A stretch of DNA of 11,949 nucleotides from CAZUVQ01 sp964623915 (GTDB lineage: Bacteria; Bacillota; Clostridia; UMGS1883; UMGS1540): NCBI GenBank assembly GCA_964623915.1, contig CAZUVQ010000058.1, positions 1 to 11,949 on the forward strand, written 5' to 3'. This document shows positions 1-5,971 of this stretch, in pieces. A model generated the notes under the pieces. The model was not told the origin of the DNA, searched no databases, and saw only the letters and a list, made by a program, of their open reading frames with translations. Numbering within the stretch: the stretch's first letter is position 1; every line of letters starts with the position of its first letter. The position numbers and the translations under genes are program-made.

Positions 1-918
1 ATCAAGGTCAATACCACTCCCTGTTTCAATAAGCCTTTGCGGATTACCCGTCAGGCGAGCGTTAATCCTTATCTGGTCGTCAAGGTCATTTATCAAATCC
101 TGCAAAGGTTTTAACAGTTCACACTCACCCATACCGTAAATGCTGTCCTCCCTGAAATATAGGGGCGTGAAAAAGTAAGGGTATTTTCCTGTTTTATAAA
201 ACATATCACCGCTGTCTGATAAGATAATACCGCAACCGCTCATTTCAACAAGCCGTAACTGTGAATTGTTTTTCGTCCATACAAGAAGATGAATATACCA
301 GTCATTATCTGTTGATGGTTCATTGTCAGCTGCTGTGCTGTCATATGCCGGGTCAAAATTAGGTTTTAACATGGCGGCTGTCTCGTCACCGTACTGCTGC
401 CTTGCCCAGTAAACGCTTTTTTTGATTCTCTCAATAATAAACTCAGCCTCGTTTATTTTGTATGGATTTGTAATACAAGGGTCAACATAAACCGCCTGTG
501 GCTGTACACATTCAATAAGCGGAATTCCCATACCATTCAATGCCTTTGTGTCAAATGTCACACGGAGTATTCCTGTTCCGTATTTCTCACGCCTGCGCTC
601 GTGTATATCAAGCACACGCCTTAAATGGTTTTTCTCTTTAATAAACTCAAGCATAGTTGTAACAGCTCTTGAAAAAGCCATGTCGTCAGGCGTAACCGGT
701 ACAGTGTTTACAGCAATATTTTGTTCCATAAGCTGTGAAACCTGTCCTTCAATATTGGCATGAACAATGTTTATGCTGCTGCCCGGTTCATTTTCCGAAA
801 CAGGTTTATTAACATCACCCTCCCAATACTTATCCATCTCCTGAAACTTTTCGCTAAGATTACCCCTCGCCCTTGAGGCTTCTATGTAATAATCGATATA
901 TTTTTCAGCAAGGTTCAT
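1..918 (-). CDS. Phage portal protein, P22-like (partial, 3' end beyond the window)
   Basis: This is the first 306 residues of a phage portal protein, read by direct translation from ATG at 918 and open to base 1, so the C-terminus is outside the window. Portal proteins form the dodecameric ring at one capsid vertex through which DNA is packaged and ejected. The N-terminal start MNLAEKYIDYY, the segment VQPQAVYVDPCITNPY (about residues 153-168) and the segment DSIYGMGECELLKPLQDLIN (about 257-276) resemble P22-type portals found in Firmicutes phages. The AGAAGGAG ribosome binding site ends 8 bases before the ATG and lies inside the 3' end of the small upstream gene, so the two are probably translated together. 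The assignment rests on remembered family patterns. No frameshift or stop was found in the visible part. Confidence 0.82.
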   Translation of the reverse strand, partial: MNLAEKYIDYYIEASRARGNLSEKFQEMDKYWEGDVNKPVSENEPGSSINIVHANIEGQVSQLMEQNIAVNTVPVTPDDMAFSRAVTTMLEFIKEKNHLRRVLDIHERRREKYGTGILRVTFDTKALNGMGIPLIECVQPQAVYVDPCITNPYKINEAEFIIERIKKSVYWARQQYGDETAAMLKPNFDPAYDSTAADNEPSTDNDWYIHLLVWTKNNSQLRLVEMSGCGIILSDSGDMFYKTGKYPYFFTPLYFREDSIYGMGECELLKPLQDLINDLDDQIRINARLTGNPQRLIETGSGIDLD

Positions 919-922
919 TTTA

Positions 923-1069
923 TCAACTCCTTCTGACAGGTTCAAATAAACCGTTTTTTGTGCCATACGTTTTTCTAAAAACTGCTTTTTGCTGTGTTTC
1001 GGACCTTTTAGCACCTATGTAATAACCGGCAATAAATGAAATCATAAAAAGAATAATTGAAATAATCAT
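923..1069 (-). CDS. Small single-helix membrane protein of the phage operon (48 aa)
   Basis: This 48-residue gene has an ATG (1069-1067) that overlaps the TGA of the preceding adaptor gene (1068-1066) in an ATGA arrangement typical of translational coupling. The product begins MIISIILFMISFIAGYYIGA, one hydrophobic helix of about 19 residues, followed by a basic, hydrophilic tail rich in Lys, Arg and Gln. Its last codons contain the ribosome binding site for the portal gene, whose ATG lies 4 bases beyond its TGA, so it is physically locked between adaptor and portal. The function is not recognised. The short N-terminal helix with a charged tail could be a phage membrane peptide, or the reading frame may mainly serve to couple translation. 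The gene is small, but the overlap and composition argue that it is real. Confidence 0.6.
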   Translation of the reverse strand: MIISIILFMISFIAGYYIGAKRSETQQKAVFRKTYGTKNGLFEPVRRS

Positions 1070-1665
1070 AAAACAACACCTGTCCTTGGATATTTACCCC
1101 TCTTTTTATATTTCCCCTGTAATGCATCTGCTTTTAATGTGTTAAATTCCGCGCGTAAATTATTTGATAGTTGTGTGTCTTCGGTTGCAGCTGCTATATC
1201 GGCCATCGCCCCGTATAATAAAAGATACCTGTATTCCTCATCAAGCCTTATTTCCTGTGCAAGAAAATCTTCTTCTTCAAGGCATAAGGCAAGCACCTCT
1301 TTTAGCTTCAGAATAGAATTTACCCCTTCAAAAACCACCATAACTCTTGAATTGTCTTTAGGCCTCACAGTAAACCCTAAAAAATTATCAAGCAAAAGAT
1401 AATAGCCTTCACCGCTGTCACGCTCACTCAATGGTTTTAAAACCTTTCCGTTTAAAGATACACAAATAATTGTTTCACCCCTGATAAAATGTGGTAAGGG
1501 GTATATTCTCAAGTGACTGTTTGCATTAAATATGTAAGCATCGCATTTTCCGGCACAACGAGATATTTCATTAATGGTTTTGTTTAAAAATGTTACCTTT
1601 TCATCTGCCGTATATGGGTTTGGCAGCATATTATCAATGTCTTCAAGTATATCTGACAAAATCAA
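1066..1665 (-). CDS. Probable phage head-tail adaptor/connector protein
   Basis: A 199-residue protein starting at TTG (1665) with a strong AAAGGAGGG ribosome binding site 5 bases upstream; no ATG or GTG start fits better. The N-terminus (ILSDILEDIDNMLPNPYTAD, residues 2-21) and the later acidic helical part (EEEDFLAQEIRLDEEYRYLL, around 130-149) resemble the small helical adaptor proteins that sit below the portal ring in podovirus- and siphovirus-like heads (gp4-like or SU10-adaptor-like). These join the packaged head to the tail. The position between a tail-fibre-like gene and the portal gene supports this role. The gene follows the stop of the upstream gene by 14 bases and overlaps the next start by 4. 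The exact family is uncertain, and no catalytic motif is visible. Confidence 0.55.
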   Translation of the reverse strand: MILSDILEDIDNMLPNPYTADEKVTFLNKTINEISRCAGKCDAYIFNANSHLRIYPLPHFIRGETIICVSLNGKVLKPLSERDSGEGYYLLLDNFLGFTVRPKDNSRVMVVFEGVNSILKLKEVLALCLEEEDFLAQEIRLDEEYRYLLLYGAMADIAAATEDTQLSNNLRAEFNTLKADALQGKYKKRGKYPRTGVVL

Positions 1666-1679
1666 ATTATCCCTCCTTT

Positions 1680-2480
1680 TTACACCAAAAATTCCGACAT
1701 GGTTATGGGCATCACCCTGAAAACAGCCTTCCAGTACAATGTATTTGCCAAGCCAACAACCTTTAAAGAAAGGCTTCCGTCGCCCATGTCTGTTTCTGCA
1801 TGGTTTGCAGTTATGCTGAATGAAGTTCCCGTCAAAGTGTCCTCTCCCGCTATTACAGCAGCTGATGTTCTCAGAGCGGTGACTGTGCTTGCAGTCCTTG
1901 TCACAGTAGCGGTTTGCGTTATATATCTTGTGGTGTAAAACCTTTCAAGGCTTCCCACTTCAACTCCGTATATTAATTTAAAATCAATTGCAAGAGCTGT
2001 GCCGGGTGGCACACGAATCCGCCCAACCTCATCAATAAAGGGACCCGTGTCATTTGTGAAAATCTCTGTCTCTGTTGAGTTCACAGTTGTTCCGATAAAT
2101 GTGTATGTATGCCCCAACAAATCATTTAATCCGGATATGGCGGTAACAGGATGTGCATCAGATATATCCCTGTTCATAAGAAGGCTGTGGTCCATTGTTC
2201 CGCCACTGGAGTTTAGAATAAGGTTTGCTAAATACTCCTTTAGATTATAATTTGAATCATACAGGATGCTTTCGATATTGTGTCTGTCTGCCGTGCCGGC
2301 AACGTGCGAATCGTACTCACTTTTGCTTGCCTGTTCTACATTTGTAACATTATCAAGTCCAACTTGTTCTTTTGTAACACCATGGGGATTTGTTTTGTTT
2401 GCAGTGTGCCCTGAAAAAGTTGATGAATAGTTTAAAAACTCTTCAACTGAGCTTTCAAGAACTTGAGATACTGTGCTCAT
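1680..2480 (-). CDS. Phage tail-fibre-like structural protein with NPHGVT motif
   Basis: A 266-residue protein starting at ATG 2480 with an AAGGAAGG ribosome binding site 8 bases upstream. Residues about 32-48 read NPHGVTKEQVGLDNVTN, the short repeat common in phage tail fibres and other trimeric structural proteins. It is followed by TADRHNIESI, also typical of such N-terminal regions. The rest is rich in Thr, Ser, Val and Gly, with few Cys or catalytic-looking residues, and probably forms beta structure. It has no signal peptide. It most likely forms a fibre, a head decoration or a receptor-binding part of the virion. Its place directly after the small terminase and before the portal is unusual, because fibre genes normally lie at the far end of the tail module. 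A head fibre would explain that place. Confidence 0.6.
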   Translation of the reverse strand: MSTVSQVLESSVEEFLNYSSTFSGHTANKTNPHGVTKEQVGLDNVTNVEQASKSEYDSHVAGTADRHNIESILYDSNYNLKEYLANLILNSSGGTMDHSLLMNRDISDAHPVTAISGLNDLLGHTYTFIGTTVNSTETEIFTNDTGPFIDEVGRIRVPPGTALAIDFKLIYGVEVGSLERFYTTRYITQTATVTRTASTVTALRTSAAVIAGEDTLTGTSFSITANHAETDMGDGSLSLKVVGLANTLYWKAVFRVMPITMSEFLV

Positions 2481-2496
2481 ATTTACAACCTTCCTT

Positions 2497-2841
2497 TCAA
2501 ATTACAGAAATATTAACTCTTATATCCTCCCTTTCCTCTTTCTCCTTGTCCTGCCAACCGTAAACCGATTTTAGATAGAACATTATTCCGCTGTGGCTTC
2601 CTGTCTTTGTAAACAAAAGGCTTTCGGCATATTTTTCAAATATGGTATCAGCTTCTTTTAATACAGAAGAAAATTTTTTTCCTGATGTGTCATGTTTCCC
2701 TGCTCGTATTTCTTCAAGCTCTGATTTTGTCAAACCAAGATATACGGCAAGCCCGATAAAAGTTTTTGGCATCTCGTCTTCTGATTTGAGATATATGTAA
2801 ACCTTTCTGCGAAACCCTTTTTCTGTTTTTAAATAATTCAT
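2497..2841 (-). CDS. Phage terminase small subunit / gp3-like DNA-packaging protein
   Basis: A 114-residue protein (MNYLKTEKGF...) resembling the gp3-type DNA-packaging protein. Small terminases bind the packaging site on phage DNA and hand it to the large terminase. Residues about 26-45 (KTFIGLAVYLGLTKSELEEI) look like a helix-turn-helix. The C-terminal part GSHSGIMFYLKSVYGWQDK (81-99) matches the conserved end of this family. I chose ATG 2841 because a near-perfect GGAGGTG lies 5 bases upstream of it. An in-frame ATG at 2853 would add four residues and would place that Shine-Dalgarno inside the coding sequence, although a weaker GGAAG precedes it. It is the first gene of the phage operon and is followed 16 bases later by the fibre-like gene. 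No large terminase gene is next to it. Confidence 0.68.
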   Translation of the reverse strand: MNYLKTEKGFRRKVYIYLKSEDEMPKTFIGLAVYLGLTKSELEEIRAGKHDTSGKKFSSVLKEADTIFEKYAESLLFTKTGSHSGIMFYLKSVYGWQDKEKEEREDIRVNISVI

Positions 2842-2900
2842 GACCACCTCCATTTTTGCCGGCTTCCTTTCGACGTCTTAAATATACCATAAGTCGTGCA

Positions 2901-2990
2901 TGACATAAAATGACATCAAATTATCATCAGAACTGCCTATTTTAAATATAAAACATAATGTAATTTTTTTTGTACTGACAATTACTGACA
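2901..2990 (-). promoter_or_regulatory. Two TGTCA-N5-TGTCA direct repeats upstream of the small terminase
   Basis: On the minus strand TGTCA occurs at 2990-2986 and 2980-2976, and again at 2915-2911 and 2905-2901. Each pair has a 10-bp period, one helical turn. Aligned from one base before the first TGTCA, the two sites match at 12 of 18 positions. A -10-like hexamer follows the second TGTCA of each pair: CATTAT after 15 bases and TATATT after 14 bases. This looks like a doubled binding site for a phage late-gene activator that replaces a poor -35 element. That function is inference. Confidence 0.4.
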
Positions 2991-3044
2991 TGTTTTATTT
3001 TTTTTGCATTGCAAATACTATTTAGCAGAAAATCAAATAAATAC

Positions 3045-3073
3045 TTGAAAAAAAGGGTAAATTATGTTATAAT
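3045..3073 (+). promoter_or_regulatory. Sigma-A promoter of lon, extended -10
   Basis: TTGAAA (3045-3050), a 17-base spacer and TATAAT (3068-3073), with TG at 3065-3066 giving an extended -10. It lies about 30 bases before the lon ATG, so the 5' leader is short (about 25 bases). No CIRCE or CtsR operator is visible around it, so lon is probably expressed constitutively or through a regulator not recognisable here. Confidence 0.8.
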
Positions 3074-3104
3074 TATTAAATAAAAAGTCCAAGGAAGGTA
3101 TTTT

Positions 3105-5486
3105 ATGGCTAATCTCAGAAGAAGAGTTGTTCTGCCGTCTATTCCCGTACGGGGAATTGTGATTTTTCCAAATATGATTTTGCATTTTGATGTTGCGAGA
3201 AAACCTTCTATTGAAGCTTTAGAAGCTGCAATGGCGGGTAATCAGCAAATTTTTCTTGCAACTCAAAAAGATATAACAGTAGAAACACCACAGCCGTCAG
3301 ATGTTTATAAAATGGGAACAGTGGCAAAAGTAAAACAACTGTTAAAGCTCCCCGGAAATATGGTTCGTGTTCTTGTAGAAGGCATGTACCGTGCAAACTG
3401 CGTTGAATATTTATCAACAGAACCATATTATCTTTGTGATGTCATGGAATGCAAAAGCATAAGAAGAAAAATAGACTCAATTGAAGAAGAAGCATTAAGG
3501 CGAATGGTATCGGATATTTGGACAGAGTATGAAATATTAAATCCAAAGGTATCATCCGAGCTTTTAATGAGCATTGAAAACATGGATTCACTTTCACAGT
3601 ATGCCGATAGTGTAGCATCTGGATTTTTGCAGAAAATTGAAGATAAACAGTCAATTTTAGAAGAACTCAATATTTATAAAAGGTTGCATCTTCTTATTGA
3701 AAAAATGAATAAAGAGTTTGAACTTATCAAGACTGAACGTGAAATAATGGTTAAGGTCAAAGAAAATATGGACCGTAACCAAAAAGAGTATTTCCTTCGT
3801 GAACAAGCCAAGGCAATTTCAAAAGAATTAGGTGATGACAAAGAGGCAAACGAGGAATACAGAGAAAAAATAAGTGCTTCAAAAATGCCCGAGGAAGTAA
3901 AAAGCAAGGCAATGAAAGAGCTTTCTCATCTTGAGAGAATGCAGTCTTCTTCACCCGAAGCAAATGTTATAAGAAATTACCTTGATACCTTAACTGATTT
4001 GCCATTCGGAAATTACACAAAAGAAAACAATTCCATAAAAAAGGCAGAAAAAATATTAAATGAGGACCATTACGGCCTTAAAAGTGTGAAAGAACGTATT
4101 CTCGAATACCTTGCTGTCGGGATTTTAAAAGGAAATCATAGCGGTCAAATTCTATGTCTTGTTGGCCCTCCCGGTGTCGGCAAAACGTCTATTGCAAAAA
4201 GCGTAGCAAATGCTTGCGGCAGAAATTATGCACGTATTTCGCTGGGTGGTATTTCTGATGAAGCTGAAATCCGTGGTCACAGAAAAACTTACATTGGTTC
4301 AATGCCGGGCAGAATTATCAATGCAATACGTCAGGCAGGTTCCATGAATGCACTTGTACTGCTCGACGAGGTGGATAAGCTTGGCCGTGATTATAAAGGT
4401 GATCCTTCATCTGCCCTTTTAGAGGTGCTTGACAGTGCCCAGAATTTTGCTTTCAGAGACCATTATATTGAAGTTCCTTTTGATTTATCGAAAGTAATGT
4501 TTATTACAACAGCCAATACAGCCGAAACAATTCCACGCCCTCTGCTTGACAGAATGGAATTGATTGAGCTTGGCGGTTATACTTTTGAAGAAAAGGAGCA
4601 AATAGCAATAAGGCATCTGATACCAAAAGTTTATGAAGAAACAGGCATTAGTTCCGAAACACTTAAAATAAACAAGGCAGCAATTTCTGATACAATTATT
4701 TATTATACAAGAGAAGCAGGTGTGCGCCAGCTTGAGAGGGAAATGAGAAGGATATGCAGAAAAGCAGCAAGTAAGCTAATTTCTGGCGAAGAAAAAATTT
4801 CTGTGACAAGTAAAAATCTCGATATGTTTCTCGGAAGGAAAAAGTACAGGCTTGAAACGCTTTCAGGGCTTGAGGAAACAGGAGTAGTTCGTGGGCTTGC
4901 ATGGACCTCTGCCGGAGGAGATACACTGAGCATTGAGGTCAATGTTTGCGAGGGTAAAGGCAATATCGAACTGACAGGTCATTTAGGCGACATTATGAAG
5001 GAAAGCGCAAAAGCCGCAATTAGCTATGTTCGCGCCAACGCATCTTCTCTTGGCATTAGTACGGATTTTTATAAGGGCACAGATATTCATATACATGTAC
5101 CAGACGGAGCTGTTCCAAAGGATGGCCCGTCAGCCGGAATAACGCTTTGCACCGCTCTTGTGTCTGCGCTGACTGGAAGAGAAGTTCCGAGTGACCTTGC
5201 AATGACAGGCGAAATTACAATTAGGGGACGTGTGCTTCCCGTCGGTGGTATCCGTGAAAAAGTTCTTGCTGCATTCATGTTCGGTGTTAAAAAAATTATA
5301 ATGCCTGCTGAAAATCAAAAAGACCTTGAAGATGTTCCCGAAAGCATCCGCTCAGCAATCAAATTTGTTTTTGTAGAAAATATGAATAAGGTCATTTCTG
5401 AAGCACTTCTTCCTCTGAGAAATGATTATTTGCCTCCTATAATTCCCAATATCGAGTGTTCAAATAGTCTGAAAATTGAACAATGA
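3105..5486 (+). CDS. lon: ATP-dependent protease Lon
   Basis: A full-length 793-residue LonA protease (E. coli Lon is 784), which degrades misfolded and regulatory proteins in the cytoplasm as an ATP-driven hexamer. Domains in order: N-terminal LON substrate-binding domain (about 8-205) starting with VVLPSIPVRGIVIFPN; a helical linker; the AAA+ module with Walker A GPPGVGKT (354-361) and Walker B LLDE (419-422); sensor and arginine-finger region IPRPLLDRMEL; and the C-terminal Ser/Lys peptidase. The catalytic serine is S676 in KDGPSAG and the catalytic lysine is K719 in GGIREK. Both are exactly three residues earlier than in E. coli. AAGGAAGG lies 6 bases before the ATG. The stop is a tandem TGA TAA. 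It is transcribed alone from its own promoter, divergent from the phage operon. No clear terminator follows immediately. Confidence 0.97.
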   Translation: MANLRRRVVLPSIPVRGIVIFPNMILHFDVARKPSIEALEAAMAGNQQIFLATQKDITVETPQPSDVYKMGTVAKVKQLLKLPGNMVRVLVEGMYRANCVEYLSTEPYYLCDVMECKSIRRKIDSIEEEALRRMVSDIWTEYEILNPKVSSELLMSIENMDSLSQYADSVASGFLQKIEDKQSILEELNIYKRLHLLIEKMNKEFELIKTEREIMVKVKENMDRNQKEYFLREQAKAISKELGDDKEANEEYREKISASKMPEEVKSKAMKELSHLERMQSSSPEANVIRNYLDTLTDLPFGNYTKENNSIKKAEKILNEDHYGLKSVKERILEYLAVGILKGNHSGQILCLVGPPGVGKTSIAKSVANACGRNYARISLGGISDEAEIRGHRKTYIGSMPGRIINAIRQAGSMNALVLLDEVDKLGRDYKGDPSSALLEVLDSAQNFAFRDHYIEVPFDLSKVMFITTANTAETIPRPLLDRMELIELGGYTFEEKEQIAIRHLIPKVYEETGISSETLKINKAAISDTIIYYTREAGVRQLEREMRRICRKAASKLISGEEKISVTSKNLDMFLGRKKYRLETLSGLEETGVVRGLAWTSAGGDTLSIEVNVCEGKGNIELTGHLGDIMKESAKAAISYVRANASSLGISTDFYKGTDIHIHVPDGAVPKDGPSAGITLCTALVSALTGREVPSDLAMTGEITIRGRVLPVGGIREKVLAAFMFGVKKIIMPAENQKDLEDVPESIRSAIKFVFVENMNKVISEALLPLRNDYLPPIIPNIECSNSLKIEQ

Positions 5487-5579
5487 TAATATAAGTCATA
5501 AAATTTATTGAGGCTAAAAAAGAAAAATCAACGGTAACATTAACACTAAGAAATAGGAGGCAGTTAAACGCATCCACAC

Positions 5580-5604
5580 AAAAAAGGGGACAATTATGTC
5601 CCCT
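5580..5604 (-). terminator. Intrinsic terminator of the small minus-strand unit
   Basis: An 8-bp perfect stem (AGGGGACA / TGTCCCCT, 5585-5604) with a 4-base loop. On the minus strand a run of six T follows (5585-5580). On the plus strand the hairpin is followed by CTAAATTATCC, so it should act only on minus-strand transcripts. The TAA of the small ORF at 5594-5731 falls in its loop. Confidence 0.75.
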
Positions 5605-5731
5605 CTAAATTATCCACAATTAATTTTATATTTTCCAATTTTTTTATAAGGTCTATTACCTTACGAAATGTATCCGGGTTCATTTTTCCTATTACAACAT
5701 AATCGATTTTTTTCTTATGTTTAATTATCAT
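5594..5731 (-). CDS. Possible small protein (45 aa), function unknown
   Basis: An ORF from ATG 5731 to TAA 5594 encodes a 45-residue, Lys/Ile-rich, probably soluble peptide (MIIKHKKKIDYVVIGKMNPD at the start, then an amphipathic helix and LEGT at the end). It lies between a consensus promoter (5763-5791) and an intrinsic terminator (5580-5604), and its stop codon sits in the terminator loop, as in many real bacterial genes. Against it, there is no Shine-Dalgarno before ATG 5731. A weak AGGA precedes an internal ATG at codon 17, which would give a 29-residue product. I do not recognise the sequence. It could equally be a small regulatory RNA of about 170 bases in which the ORF is accidental. 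Confidence 0.4.
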   Translation of the reverse strand: MIIKHKKKIDYVVIGKMNPDTFRKVIDLIKKLENIKLIVDNLEGT

Positions 5732-5762
5732 TTATTATCAATAGTATGCTTTTGTTATCTCT

Positions 5763-5791
5763 ATTATAAACAAAAAATTTCAAATTTGCAA
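5763..5791 (-). promoter_or_regulatory. Sigma-A promoter of the small minus-strand unit
   Basis: On the minus strand, TTGCAA (5791-5786), a 17-base spacer and a perfect TATAAT (5768-5763). Transcription should start near 5756 and end at the 5580-5604 hairpin, giving an RNA of roughly 170-180 bases. Confidence 0.65.
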
Positions 5792-5883
5792 TAGTTTTTT
5801 CTAAAAATGAATAAGTTTTTCACAAATTTAGTAAATTTACAATTTCTCATCTTCTTTTTGTTCAATTAAATGCTTTCTTAAGT

Positions 5884-5931
5884 AAATCGGGTATGATTCT
5901 AACTATTAATAGTTAGAATCATACCCGATTT
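5884..5931. terminator. Perfect 48-bp palindrome, probable bidirectional terminator
   Basis: Two 24-base arms are exact reverse complements with no spacer (centre between 5907 and 5908). On the plus strand the last arm runs into five T (5929-5933), giving a long GC-containing hairpin plus a short U-tract. On the minus strand only three T follow. It lies 40 bases beyond the stop of the GH18 gene and between converging genes, so ending both the lon-direction and GH18 transcripts is the simplest role. The arms are longer than most terminators need. Confidence 0.65.
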
Positions 5932-5971
5932 TTAGCTTATTGTTTTGCTAAAGTTCCTTTTTCTAAAGATA

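Larger units (their letters stand above)
5487..5971. other. Gene-poor interval between lon and the GH18 gene
   Basis: This AT-rich stretch contains no conventional long gene. It holds a perfect AGGAGG at 5555-5560 with no start codon behind it, a 25-bp minus-strand terminator, a possible 45-codon ORF, a consensus minus-strand promoter and a perfect 48-bp palindrome; most are described separately. I see nothing further in 5487-5550 and 5792-5880. Confidence 0.7.

Noticed and set aside
1139..2250. Several plus-strand open frames of 79-87 codons
   Set aside because: They are antisense to the adaptor and fibre-like genes, whose ribosome binding sites and close spacing support the minus strand.
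3003..3015. Inverted repeat TTTGCA-T-TGCAAA upstream of the lon promoter
   Set aside because: Arms of six AT-rich bases are expected by chance in this composition, and it matches no operator known to me.
2842..3104. CIRCE or CtsR heat-shock operator for lon
   Set aside because: No TTAGCACTC/GAGTGCTAA pair and no GGTCAAA tandem repeat could be found.
2842..3104. Prophage attachment site
   Set aside because: Only one end of the phage region is visible, so no repeated att core can be identified.
3208..5318. Multiple minus-strand open frames of 62-86 codons
   Set aside because: All overlap lon, whose domains and catalytic residues are intact.
5596..5649. Short plus-strand ORF starting in the terminator loop after a G-rich run
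   Set aside because: The G-run is the terminator stem and the frame ends after 17 codons.
5768..5854. 28-codon minus-strand ORF upstream of the small unit
   Set aside because: It overlaps the promoter, lacks a spaced Shine-Dalgarno and has a composition expected of random AT-rich DNA.
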